Origin: Pezizomycotina sp. ARF18 | Lineage: Eukaryota; Ascomycota | DNA length: 64,000 nucleotides | Assembly: GCA_002224055.1 (NCBI GenBank) | Contig: AZLU01000053.1 | Coordinates: 68,629 to 132,628, forward strand | Direction of reading: 5' to 3' | In this document: piece after piece, positions 1-10,734 of the stretch | Position numbering within the stretch: the stretch's first letter is position 1 | Layout: each line of letters starts with the position of its first letter | The notes under the pieces: generated by a model | Told to the model about the DNA's origin: nothing | Seen by the model: the letters and a program-made list of their open reading frames with translations, nothing else | The model's database searches: none | Position numbers and translations under genes: made by a program

Positions 1-292
1 TCTTAGTGTTTTTTTTTTGGTTTTTTTTTTTTCCTGGAAGCTTTTCAGCTAGACTGAGAGTTTATAGCAGTTCGACGTGGCCATGTTAGGGAGAAAAAAG
101 AAATAAGGAAAACGCAGCAGCAGCACTAAACGAGGTTTCGAGCCCGTGCTGTACAATGTTTCTTTTTTCCTTGTTGTTTTCTTCTCCCCCCCTCATCTAA
201 AGTAGCTTTCGAGAAGGACATTCCTTGACGGCTCTTTCTCGCGTCACCCAATAGTATAAGACGATCCGATAAGAATAAAGCAGGTACAGGCT

Positions 293-314
293 AAAAAAAA
301 AAAAAAAAAAAAAA
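293..314. repeat. Poly(A) tract, 22 nt
   Basis: Uninterrupted A22 on the plus strand, in non-coding DNA. It is one of about fourteen homopolymers of at least 22 nt in the window. Confidence 0.9.
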
Positions 315-1288
315 GGTAAAGGCAGGTTTATGCGTGAGCTGACGATACAAAGTTGAAATAACAGGGAACCGTGTGTCGACTTTTGGCCAGTCATATGCAG
401 CATATGCTTACTGGCTTTATTATTATTACTTACTCAAGTATAATCGTTAAGTATTTATTATTAATGTTCTCGTTCTTCGACCCCCACACCCGTTTCGCCA
501 AATTATAGTACTCGATACCTGCTACTGGAGACGTAAAAATAATTCCATTAATTCATCGTCACTCTTCAGCCCTTTCCTTCTTCCTCTCTTTCTTTATTTT
601 TTATTTTTTTTTGTTTTTTTTTTTTCGGGGGGAAATCACGTGGCATTCAACGCACCGAGCCAAAAGCGACACACACGTAACAGGTTCGGCGCAACCTTTC
701 CTGATTCAATTTTTTATTTATTTCATTTATTTTATTTATTATTCATTTTTAATAAATATTTTTCTTCTCTTCTCTTTTCTTTTTATTTTATTTATTTGAT
801 TTATTTTTATTTTTATTATCGCTCACACACACCAGCTCACCTAAACCCCCCCTCCTAGACAAAAAAAAAAAAAAAAAAAAAAAAAGGACATCGCTCCTTC
901 ATCGAATCAAAGCTCACCTTCCTCCATCCTCTTCAACCAATAACAAAGCAAGCTCCCGCCCCACGATTCCTAGTTTTTCGCAAGCGCAATTGGCACCTCT
1001 ATTTTCGGCGCAGCTCTCAGCGTTATCGCTCTTATCGCCTATAGCCGTTCTCTGCGGGCTGCCCCGTAATCCTGTTGGTACCCTTATTTAAAAGACGCGC
1101 CAGCGATTGTAGGGTCTTTCCTTCGCTACATCCCTCTCTCACCCTCTACCGGAGTACTGGGTCAGCTAAACCGGCGGTCAAAGTCTTCCTCGGCGATCCG
1201 GTCGTGCATCCTGCAATCTCTTATCGAGTGCAGGATTTTCTTTGTTGGCAATATCCTTCATCCCGGTTTGTTCCTTCTTCTTGCCTCT

Positions 1289-1290
<2 letters not shown>

Positions 1291-1320
<30 letters not shown>
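1291..1320. repeat. Poly(T) tract, 30 nt
   Basis: Uninterrupted T30 within a pyrimidine-rich intergenic stretch. Exact length should be treated with caution because homopolymers in this sequence appear error-prone. Confidence 0.9.
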
Positions 1321-1322
<2 letters not shown>

Positions 1323-3905
1323 GGAGAGAAAGTTGTTGGCATCAAATAAACTTTCATCTGTCACGAAATCGCCGGTCTAAGGTGCTAGTGCTCGCTCGAT
1401 CTTTCTTTTATTTCTATACAAATATTCTTCAAAAATCTATTTTTTTAACTTTTCAAATCTTTTCGTCTTTTTTCTTTTTTTCTTTCTTATCGCTGGTTAA
1501 AAAAAAATTTCCCCTCGTTCTTTATCTTGTTATTATGCTTCGAACCTTTCTAAAAGTGAAGGTATTTTGTGTCTTTCCTCCTGCACGTGTATCAATCGAG
1601 ACTAAACCGTAACAGGAGTCCGGTACACGTATCTGCAGTATGAGGATATATGACATGACATTACGATCGCCACAACGCCCTCTTTTATATAATATACCCA
1701 TTTCATGTCACTAAAGGAAAGTGTTTTTTTTCCCGGCATTTGCTCTAATTGCTTTTGCTTCTCGCAAAGGGCTTTTTTTTTTGTTTCTCGTTGCACTAAG
1801 TATAGCGCTTTCTTTGCGCCCTTTGGTATGAGATCCGAGGAGAAAACTCATTCGTTTCGTTATCTTCACCGTTATACTAATTTTTCTATTCATTGCTTCT
1901 GGCTATTATTGAGCAAAATGAGGAAACCCTTATTGCGAAGTTGCCTCTTGAAAAACTCCAAAATATACCACTATTCTTCCTCCTGTGTTATTTGAGCTCT
2001 CCGGCTCATTTCGCTATGGAAAGGCAATGATTTACTGTGCATTTTACTTCTGATATTCTGCATCTAGTATTTTCTTTGGGCACTTTCGCTTTCTACCCTC
2101 TATTTTCTTTTCTTTTTTTCCCTTGTACTCTTTTTGGGTGTTGGATGTGGTTAATATCTGCATGCAAAGTTGTCTTTCTTTTCCTTTATTTCTTTTTTGA
2201 TTTAATATTATTATTATTATTTATTTTCATATTTTGTTTTTATTTTCACACATCCTTCTACTATTTCTTCGCTTTCTCCTCTGCCTCTGCAACTTCTGCT
2301 TCTTTTTCTTAACAAACTTCCCCCTTCTGATATTTGATGCAAGCCTCTTCGCTAGTACATTGAGGACACGATTTCACCCTCTTCTCTTTTCACCTTCTTT
2401 GCTTTCGCTCACGATCGCCACGATTTTACTGAAACAAAATACATTGGCATTGTTGCAGGTACGTTGCGCGGGATGAGAAAAGGCCCTTGATATTGATATT
2501 TCCACCTCGAAGTGCTGGACATGCGTGTCTGCGCAGAGACACTAGACATTGGGTGCTTACCATTCATAGTTTTCTTCGCATCGACGGTAAGCATTTTGCG
2601 CACTTAGTTTATAATATATATATAAGATCCCAGAAGCTGGACACCTGTCCTGATCTTAATCGTCCTCAGAATACTTCGGATTTGATCGTTGATCTTGTCT
2701 CTGAAAGTAATCTGCTTTTGCTTCGAAGCAACTGCTAGATCTGAAAGTCTTCAATCTTCACGTCTATCTAGGTAATTGACGTTTGCGGTCGACATTTCTT
2801 TGGTCCAAATTTTGGCCGGTATTCCTTTGCCGCTCTGATTGGTTCCTTCAAGCACCAATCTTGACTTTCCCTTTTCTTTTTTTTTTTTTTTGTTTGGGGT
2901 TCATGACAATATACTTCTTAGAGGGTTATTTTGGTCTCAGTACCGTGTAGAACCTTTCTCTTTTGTTAGCTGCAGTCTGTATAAAATGTCAATTTAATGC
3001 GCTATCATGTCAAGCAAAACATAGAGTCATCTGAACATTCGCAGCTCATGATTTGTCTTTTCTATAAAATTTCAACAATCTTTGTACGCTCTCACTTTCT
3101 TTTCATTTTCTCTTCCTTTTTCTTTTTCTTTTTCCTTTTTCTTTTCCCTTTCTTTCTTTCTTTTTTCCGCTTCTTTATCCTGAGCTTCCCCTTTCGCTCT
3201 TGCGCTTCTTATCTTTTTCCTGCACGATTTTACTCAAACTTGCATTCAGAAAACACGTAAACTAACATCAAACATATCGTGGATGCCGCAGCTTCGTTTT
3301 GACTCTACGCTGAGACTTTGATTTACGTGAAGATATTCCGCACGCCTCGCTGACGTTCTTTTATAAGCGGGAAAAAGCAAGTACTTATTACATAGAACAC
3401 GCGTAAGTCTATGGTTGAATGCAAGCCCTTCTTGTAAGGCATGTTTCGGAGTTCTTGTGAAGTATCTTCCTTCATGAAATCAAGAGCGACAGTATAGATA
3501 TCGCCGAGGGGCGGAAAAGAAACTCAAATCATTGGACCGGGCTGAGAGATGGTTTCTCGGGGCCAAAGAAAGAACAAGATTTGAAGACCCCAAAAAAGGG
3601 GGGGAAGAAGCAGAAGTTTTATTGAAGCAAATATAGGAACACAACAATCACAATAACGCGTTGATCTTCAACTTACTCGAATCGGTTTATTGCAGGAACA
3701 AAGCTTAGGCTTCTCAGGACGGTCTCTGTCGTTGTATCACGAACGTCCTTCCGCGGCTGCAAGAAATCAAAGGCCTGAAAAGTACAGGAAGAAGTGACGT
3801 GTCAAGAGAATTTTTTTTAGCCTACAAACTCTTTACGCAACGAGCATTCGACCTTTCCATACCCAGCACTTTGTCTCTATAAAAGGTATCAGCGTAGTTA
3901 TAAAG

Positions 3906-3974
3906 ATGAGCGCATCCCTCCAAAAGAGATCGACTTGGACGCACAAGGCCAGTCGCCCGATCCGATATGGATAG
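3906..3974 (+). promoter_or_regulatory. 22-codon upstream ORF overlapping the HAP3 start
   Basis: An ATG at 3906 opens a 22-codon frame (MSASLQKRSTW...) that ends with TAG at 3972-3974. The HAP3 ATG at 3967 therefore lies inside this uORF, in a different frame. Ribosomes that translate the uORF would pass the HAP3 start, so it could lower HAP3 output. This assumes transcription starts upstream of 3906, which the sequence alone does not show. Confidence 0.45.
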
Positions 3975-4812
3975 AGAACAAGGTGAATCATCTGCTCAGG
4001 CGCCGACATACGATTTTGAAGTCAAGGAGCAAGATCGATGGCTTCCTATCGCAAACGGTAAGTAGAATCTGCCTGTTTATCATTCGGAATAGTCGTCTAC
4101 TCGCATTTCAATCTCGTATGGTTCCAAATGACCCACCGGGCCTCCTCGGGAAAAGGGCGGGGTCCATTGCAAGATGATTGTTGAACAGACTCCTTGGGTC
4201 CATACCACCCCGATCTACCTTAAGACTAATACACACGTTGTTTACAGTTGCAAGAATTATGAAGACAGCATTGCCTGACAATGCGAAAATCGCGAAGGAA
4301 GCGAAAGAATGCATGCAGGAATGCGTGAGCGAATTTATTTCATTCATTACGAGTGAAGGTGAGGGCGCTATACCTCGATACCATCAAACCAGGTTGAAGC
4401 AATTTTAACTTACACAGACGCCAACAGCCTCGGAGAAGTGTCAGCAGGAAAAGAGGAAGACAGTTAATGGAGAGGATATACTCTTTGCCATGACGTCCCT
4501 CGGTTTTGAAAAACTATGCTGAGGCGTTGAAGATTTACCTTGCTAAATACGAGACGTGAGTGCCTTTCGTTCCGCACCAAGCTCAAATTACGTCGCTGAT
4601 TCCATATCGTCTATGGTAAGACCCAAACCAGGGCGAGGTCGCGGGGTGGAGCCGGGGGTCTGGATCCGGGGCTGGAGGACAGTCCGGTTATCCTGGAGAT
4701 CGGCAGTCACCTCAAACCCAGCACTCAGTCCGACAACGAGGATGGTCACGGTAACTACGGGGACGTTGGGTACAATCTCGGGAACGGCGCTCCCGGCAAC
4801 GACCCTTATTAA
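3967..4812 (+). CDS. HAP3: CCAAT-binding complex subunit Hap3 / NF-YB
   Basis: DNA-binding histone-fold subunit of the heterotrimeric CCAAT-binding factor (Hap2/3/5, NF-Y). It acts in the nucleus and in fungi controls respiration, iron and redox genes. Exon 1 (3967-4057) encodes [11 protein letters not shown] and the start of the conserved core, [10 protein letters not shown]. Exon 2 (4248-4358) gives [19 protein letters not shown] and the [13 protein letters not shown] helix. Exon 3 (4428-4555) gives [20 protein letters not shown] and [20 protein letters not shown]. Both intron positions fall between conserved residues and splice in frame. An extra A in the run near 4508-4513 breaks the frame within GFENYAEAL; this is probably a sequence error. 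The C-terminal tail is Gly/Asn/Pro-rich and ends at TAA 4810-4812; the last intron is uncertain. Family identity is very secure. Confidence 0.95.
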
Positions 4813-6430
4813 AAATGAACATGTTATAGCCGATATTTCCACAGACGTCAACTGCCTCAACGGATCATCACGAATGTTTATCCTTTGAATCAGCGCTATT
4901 TGAAGCCAATACACAGGTCTCAATGAAACCCCAAAAAAGCAAAAACACCAAAAAAAGACAATCATCCCCTACATTGCTATCTCGAAGAACCCTTAATCAA
5001 AACACGTGGTACGATATCTGGATGCGAACTACATTCCTATTTAATTTAATCATGCTCTTCTCGCATGTTATCTTTATTGCTGTTTAACTTAGTACTATCA
5101 CCGAGCGCTTTCATATGATGCCGATCACGTTCATTCAACCCCAGCTTGCATACTCAGCCGCAGAACTGATGGAGGTTATTTGGTGCGCTATAGGTACACA
5201 TATCAAACTACGACAACATGGCTTGAAAATTGGAAACGGAGGTTGTTTTTGCCGAAAGGCACGCTATGAGTTAATGCTATTTTTTTTGGTCGTTTCCCTT
5301 TACTGTCATTACCGTTCCGCTCTTAAAGAGGTTTGCACAACATAGTTTACAGGAGTCGAATTACCGTCTGGGATGGGCTTTGCCGTACATCGTACTTTTT
5401 TGTTTCTTTTTTTTTTCTATCTCATACCTGCTTTTCTATATTACTTCTTTGTGTATGGCTATCCCTTGGACTCGTGTTTCTCTTTGCCCTATTTACTTCG
5501 TCTTTCTATTCTCCTGCGGGGCTAAAAAAGCAACTGTCAGCCCCACTTCCTCCGCATCTAGTGGCGACGATCGCTGGAATAGAAGTTTATCATTCCGTAA
5601 CGAAAGTGTTATGGTGATAATTCTCTGCTTATTGGCCACGCAAGCTTCTTGCTTTACTCTGCTTCTTATGTTCGTTTCTAACGCTTAGTTCAGGGGTAAT
5701 GATGTATACCCTTTCTTTCCATTTCTAAATACTATCACGCTCTTTTATCAGATTTCATTTTATACATATATTCATATTTCACTATCTATCTGTTATTTCT
5801 TCTATCTTATGATTTCACATCTTGTTCAAATATAATGGGAGGCAATTGTGCTTGTTCTGTAATCCACTAGACAAGGAAGTCGGTCATGTTCTCAATAACA
5901 TCTGTAACAAATTCGAAAAAAAAAGAAAACATGTATAAGTCCAGCTCTAATCATGGTCGAACCTTTAGCCATGCACCGTGTAAGCTCGATCAATCATCAA
6001 ATTCACAACACAATGATAACAATATTAATTTTAGATCGGCTTATAAGCTATGAGATATTATTTTTTTTATTATTATCTATAGAACTATCATTTTCAAGTT
6101 CTCTAGGATTCCACTGCTGTGAGCTTCGTATTACTTCGACATTGGGCACTGTCGTGACCCTTGTTAGAAGCTTTATGTCTATGCCTTCCTGGCCAAACAC
6201 ATCCAGTGACCTCCTAAAAACCCTTGACTTCACTTGTGTAATCCCAAATCAGATACGCTTCGATAGATATATATATTTAGTGATGATAGCTTTTGAAGAA
6301 GAAACTTTTGTAAATGAACGCTTCATCCAAAACGCCTTCGGGCCCGAAAAAAAAAAAAAAAAAAAAAAGGGGGGGGGGGGGTTTAAAAGATCAACGTAAA
6401 CTTGCTTCCGTATTGCCTTCGTATTTCCAA
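4813..6430. other. Intergenic region between convergent HAP3 and prefoldin genes
   Basis: This 1.6 kb stretch is AT-rich, with T-rich tracts around 5395-5420 and 5740-5830 and no frame that resembles a known protein. A CACGTG lies at 5003-5008. Near its right end sits the composite A22-G13 tract. It probably holds the 3' untranslated regions of both flanking genes. Confidence 0.6.
6347..6381. repeat. Composite A22-G13 homopolymer
   Basis: Twenty-two A residues (6347-6368) run directly into thirteen G residues (6369-6381). A G13 run is exceptional in this AT-rich window and has no counterpart elsewhere in it. It sits about 50 nt beyond the prefoldin stop codon, in the 3' flank. Confidence 0.9.
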
Positions 6431-7253
6431 TCATTGCTGGACAACCTGTATATGTTTTTCGTCTTTATGATTTTCGGTCGAGTTTGTAAGGAAAAAAGGC
6501 GAACCGTTAGCAGACAGACACGTTTAAGCTCTACGTCTTCCAAAACAAAAAAGGGCCAAAAAAACAAGATGAGGGAAATAAAGACGTCAAGACGTAAATA
6601 TCTCTCACCTTCCATGCGTCCATCTCCTCCTGCTTCTTCTTGTACTCCTTGACCAACCTTCCAGCACCACTTTCAGGTTTTCAGCGTTCGTCTCGAGCAT
6701 CGGCACCACCTCCCCGACGGTCCTCTCGGCCAGGACGCCGTTCACCATCCGGAAGCATTTCCGCTCCTTGGGGACGCTGCTTAGCGTTTCGAGGACGAGC
6801 CTATGTTATGACGAGAAGGTCAAAAAAGATCTCATTAGCCCTGAGATCCATGCAAATCGATAGTACGATGATACGATATGAGGACATGAGGCATATGTAT
6901 GCACGCATGACGCCCCCCTTCGCGCTGACATATATTAGGCATGGCAAAGAAGAGCTCAGCCCTTAACAGGGCCGTGATTGGAAAAAAAGGGGGCGGTATC
7001 CAACTTGTGCTCTTCCGTGTCTTGCTCTATATCACCGATCTTTTTGCGCCAGCTGCTGTAACGTTGTTTTATAATTTGGAATACTGGTTTTGCAGCTCTG
7101 CCATTGGAAAGTTTGAAGTGTTAGCTGCGCCATTTTTTTTTTTTTTAACGAGCATAGCATCTACAAACTGCCTGTAACTGCATCTGTAAACAAGATTGTA
7201 TCGTAAAATCCAATCGTACCTTGCTGCTTGCGCGTAGCTGCTGCCTGAGACAT
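6431..7253 (-). CDS. GIM4: Prefoldin subunit 2 (GimC subunit, PFD2/Gim4)
   Basis: Beta-type subunit of the hexameric cytosolic co-chaperone prefoldin, which delivers unfolded actin and tubulin to the CCT chaperonin. Exon 1 (7253-7220) encodes MSQAAATRKQQ. Exon 2 (7097-7005) gives the first coiled coil (ELQNQYS...TTLQQLAQK, IGDIEQDTEEHK). Exon 3 (6800-6609) gives the beta-hairpin and second coiled coil (LVLETLSSVPKERKCFRMVN, GVLAERTVGEVVPMLETNAE, LVKEYKKKQEEMDAW). The short last exon ends in a QVVQQ-like tail at stop 6431-6433. Splice phases match: CACAA|GTTGG joins ATAG|GCTCGTCC to rebuild HKLVL. About four single-base shifts interrupt the frame, all at A or G runs. Length (about 110-120 aa) is normal for the family. 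It starts 532 bp from the divergent CBS-domain gene. Confidence 0.93.
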
Positions 7254-7785
7254 GACTCGCCTTGAAGGATGGGAGATATATGTATATGTATATGCGTCGA
7301 AGGGAACAATAGTACTTCGATCAGCTTTCGAGGGAAGTTGCTTGGTCTTGCGTTATGATGATCAATAGAAAAGGCTCTTATGTTACATAGGCTGATGAGA
7401 TTAGTTAGAGTTAAGTAGTGGTAGCTCGATACAAAAAGCAATGTTGGAAGGTCTTAAAATGCGCGCTGTGGTGGTACGAAATGCCAAGATTTAATGCGGG
7501 ACTTTAAATTTGAATGTGAGTTTAAAGAAATGGTGTCAGTGCACAAAAAAAAAAAAAAAAGAAAAAAAAAAATTAAAAAAAATGGCCCTTCCCTTTAACT
7601 AAAAGCTTCATGCATAACAGGTCTGAGTTTGATAACACCTTCAAAGTATTACCGACAAGCACATACTCCTAGATCGTAGCTACCCATCGCAGCCACCCGA
7701 TAACCCAGTCTCCTTCAATAGCACACTTCCTCAATAGCTTCAACCTTTCTACCACAAACTATACACAAGAGCACCAAAGACAGCG
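7254..7785. promoter_or_regulatory. Shared head-to-head promoter region (PFD2 / CBS-domain gene)
   Basis: These 532 bp separate two divergently transcribed genes, so the segment must hold both promoters. It contains an A-rich stretch near 7540-7580 (A15 plus A10), typical of nucleosome-poor fungal promoters. I see no convincing TATA box or named operator. Confidence 0.5.
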
Positions 7786-8503
7786 ATGTCGTTCCCATCG
7801 GTGGAGACCATCCCGCAATTCCTCAGAGATGCCGGCAGTGAGAGGCAGGAAGAAGCGAGCTTGAGCTCCAGGTCGCTTGCAGCTAAATACAGAGGCGTAA
7901 GCATCACCTTATTCGTCCTCATATAGAACTCCAAGCTTGAGATAAATCCGCCAGAAAGAAAGAAGAAGAAAAAAGAGAGAAAGAAGAAATCTTGCAGTCC
8001 CAGAGAGAAAAAATAACATTTCTGGGGAACAATATGTTAACCGGAAAAAAAAAAAATAAGGTATAGGCCGTCATAGCAGACCTCGACTCCCACCCGCCTC
8101 TCCGTCCCACCGATAACTCCGGTCTCTGAAGCCTCGCAATGTCCTACGACCGCTCTTACGACCAGCTCACCGTCATAAACCCGGATAATCGCTCGCTCCT
8201 GGGCTACGTTTCCATCCCCCGCCTGAAGTCGCTACTCCAATCCGGAGCAGTCAAGGAGGACGGCACGGTCGAGAGCGCCATGAACAAGTTCCGCAAGCAA
8301 AGGGGTGGAGTACCAGGTCATAACGCCCGATACGGGCCTCGACGAGCTCGAGGAATTCCTGACGAAAGGAAGAGGGAAGGAATCGGCTTTGCGGTTGTCA
8401 CGACTCGAGAGGAAAATTTGTGCTTGGAGTAGTTACGATGGAAGATCTGGATACGTTTGCTAGAAGGAGGGTTGAAAATGTAATTGTTCCTTTTGAATTT
8501 TAA
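7786..8503 (+). CDS. CBS-domain protein (single CBS pair)
   Basis: Small fungal protein with one Bateman module (two CBS motifs). Such modules usually bind adenine nucleotides, but the role of this family is not known to me. Exon 1 (7786-7896) encodes MSFPSVETIPQFLRDAGSE and ends SLAAKYRG. Exon 2 starts at 8067 (acceptor GTATAG) with AVIADLDSHPPL, then VPPITPVSEA, RSYDQLTVINPDNRSLLGYV, SIPRLKSLLQSGAVKEDGTV and ESAMNKFRKQ. The second half is recovered only in other frames: EYQVITPDTGLDELEEFLTK, GIGFAVVT and GKFVLGVVTMEDLDTFARRR. At least four frame breaks occur, each at a short G or C run, and are probably sequence errors. The stop is TAA 8501-8503. Family assignment is strong from overall pattern; function is inferred only from the fold. 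Confidence 0.85.
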
Positions 8504-8845
8504 TGTGTGTTGCTGAGGATGGAGTGAGGGAGAATCCTGATTCTTTGGTTTTCTCGTGATTGTTTTGTATGATATCATTGCCGAGTTCTGTTTCCCTTGT
8601 TTTGCGATTTTCTTTTCGTGCTATATTTTCTCATGGACACTGTTTCTCAGCGGTATTACAGTCTTCTGCTGCATTCTTGTTTTGAGTAGTAAAAACAAAA
8701 CAAAAAAACATCTCAAGAACAATGAAATGTCGGAGAAATTATATACGCCAACCAGCTTGATGTCGCGCTATGATTAATTCATGTAGCAAAATGATCTAAT
8801 ATCTACAGTATTATAGATTTATTTATAAATATCGTAAGGAGACAG
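8504..8845. other. Gap between convergent genes (CBS-domain gene / SEC20)
   Basis: These 342 bp contain only AT-rich 3' flanking sequence of the two convergent genes. No further gene is visible. Confidence 0.6.
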
Positions 8846-10320
8846 CTATAGCTCATCATGACCACTCGGCGGAGCTTCATCTGCTTGCTGAACAGCTTCT
8901 TCCGCTTGTGCCAGCAAGTCAATAGGATCTATCGGGACTTCCACTTCCTCCCCAGAGCTCAACGTCACCGTTAACGGCTCCTTTGCAGCTTCCTCCTGCG
9001 GCGGCGGAGGCTTGACGCTCTGCTCCGGCGTAATTTTCGACGCGATACTCTCCGCCAGATTCCGTCTCTTTTCAGCTTCGAGCACGCCGCCATCCCCACA
9101 CCTCCGCTACTGTCGCTTTTACCGATCGCCGATGACACGCTGGTCCCGGCATTGACCGCGAACCCATCACACGGAACAGGAGCTTGAACGGTATCCATAT
9201 GAGCAAGTACAAAGGCCCCAGAGGAACCGCCGGATTATCAGGTATATTATGGTGGAGATAAGGCAGTAGAGGGATGTCTGGTAGTACCACTGGTCGACTT
9301 GTTCTTACGGACGAGGTTGGTGATTATGGTGCGGGAGGAGATGAGGACGGAATCGAAGGAGGAGTAGGTTGATGAGAGGTTTTTTATCGTGGCGGTGGAT
9401 TGAGCTGGCGAAAAGGCACTAGTTAGCGTCGCTGCTTGCTAAATTTTGATATAATAAAGATCAAAAGATATAATTGAGGTGGTGAAACTATACCAAGCGT
9501 TTCGGAGGCAAATTGGCTCCTATTCAGCTCAGCGCTCATGAGCTCGTGTGTCCTCCGTAGGGCGAGGGTGACGTCGTTTGCCGCACTTTCTACGAGCTCG
9601 TCAGCGGAGAGGTCCTTTTTGCCGCGGCCTGCCCTTCTCCTGACGCCGCCGCCCGCTCCTGCAGCGGCCCCATCGCCGGCCGAGTCGCCGAAGAGCATCT
9701 TCCGCTTAGCCAGCTCCGAGTCATTCTTCGCCGTCATTTGCGCTTTCCGGTATTGCACGCGCGCTCTGGTTTTTTTTTTTTTTTTTTTTTTTTTGGAAAC
9801 GGTGTTAGTTACGGTGTTCAAGTCGTCTCAGAGTAGGCATCAAGGTTACGATTGAATTTAGAGCAAGGGGAATGCGCAGGCGCGGCGAGTTCCCACGCAC
9901 AGCTTTATATCCTCCGATAGCTTATTCCATTTCGACACCAGCGCCGCCTGCGGTTCCAGGGTCGGGTTGAGATCTCCGATTTCGACACTAAGTAGCTGCG
10001 CTTAAGATCAGCAAAGAATTTCTTAATACCAAAAAGTAATCACAAAAGCTTTCGCCGTACAACCTCCAGCTCCCTCTCAGCATCCTTGAGCGGTGTGGTG
10101 TATCAGTCCCGCAAGCTCCTTCCGAGCTTCTTCTGTCCTATACTGATGTTCTACTAGGCGAGCTATTTGCGTCATACACTGCCCAAAAAAACATCAAAAA
10201 TTAGTATCTCCGACCATTTACTTCCAGAGGCGCAAAAGTATATATAGATTCCGTCTTCTTACTTCTCTGTGCGTATTCGGACAGAGCGGCTACTCTTTCG
10301 GATATATCGGCTGAAGACAT
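8846..10320 (-). CDS. SEC20: Sec20, ER Q-SNARE for Golgi-to-ER retrograde transport
   Basis: ER-resident SNARE that works with Ufe1, Use1 and Sec22 and the Dsl1 tether to fuse COPI vesicles. Exon 1 (10320-10263) encodes MSSADISERVAALSEYAQR. Later exons give QCMTQIARLVEHQYRTEEAR and KELAGLIH. The Sec20 SNARE domain follows: ESAANDVTLALRRTHELMSA, ELNRSQFASETL, then STYSSFDSVLISSRTIITNL across an intron near 9410-9494. A membrane anchor follows (WYYQTSLYCLISTIIYLIIR). The luminal tail is acidic and Pro-rich and ends in GHDEL before TAG at 8846-8848. C-terminal HDEL is the classic ER-retrieval signal known for yeast Sec20 and supports the call. An internal Gly/Ala/Arg-rich low-complexity segment lies around 9620-9690. 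Two or three single-base shifts lie in exons, including one just after the membrane segment. Confidence 0.92.
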
Positions 10321-10734
10321 TGTTGTCCGTCGTTATTGTTGGCGGGACTTCGAATAGTAAGTAGATGCTTGGAGCTCACAAGTCTAGTGAACTTATGTGG
10401 GTGAAGGGGAGAGTTTTAGCTGGGGGAAACTGGGTTACCTTGTCCACTTTGATAGAATTTGCTTGGCGTGGGAGTTCACGTTTTCGGTTACACACGAAAT
10501 GCTTCAAAACACATGACAACCAACTCATTCCGATTTCTGTGCAATCGAGTTCATTTTTCAGGAATACCCAAAGAGCACGTGTACTTTTATTTCACCATCT
10601 TTCAATGTTATATAGCAGCCCAATAACTCTAGCTAAGTAATATTGCTATGATCGTGTCATCCTTGATAGCTACCCATTTCCCCTTGATATTAGGCACACT
10701 ATAAATTTGAACAAATAATTGTCCTCAGCTTCCT
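10321..10734. other. Region between SEC20 promoter and the pyrophosphatase 3' end
   Basis: These 414 bp hold the SEC20 upstream region and the 3' flank of the pyrophosphatase gene. The open frame at 10365-10640 resembles no family. A CACGTG lies near 10576. Confidence 0.5.

Larger units (their letters stand above)
1..3966. other. Long AT-rich region with no supported gene
   Basis: About 4 kb upstream of HAP3. It is dominated by T-rich and CT-rich stretches and three long homopolymers (A22 at 293-314, A25 at 861-885, T30 at 1291-1320). The open frames here translate as phenylalanine- or leucine-rich low-complexity peptides and are not credible proteins. A CACGTG box lies at 637-642. One stretch, 2459-2588, is open in one frame and flanked by a good acceptor (TTGCAG) and donor (GTAAGC), but I recognise no family in it. 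An ATTGG (inverted CCAAT) occurs near 3533, upstream of HAP3. Confidence 0.6.

Noticed and set aside
1075-2476. Several overlapping open frames rich in Phe, Leu and Ser
   Set aside because: They are translations of T-rich and CT-rich tracts. No frame has domain-like composition or splice support.
4588-4965. 125-codon minus-strand frame over the HAP3 3' part
   Set aside because: It is a shadow of the Gly/Pro-rich HAP3 tail; nothing about it resembles a protein family.
10365-10640. 91-codon frame between SEC20 and the pyrophosphatase
   Set aside because: No family resemblance, and it lies in the expected SEC20 promoter.
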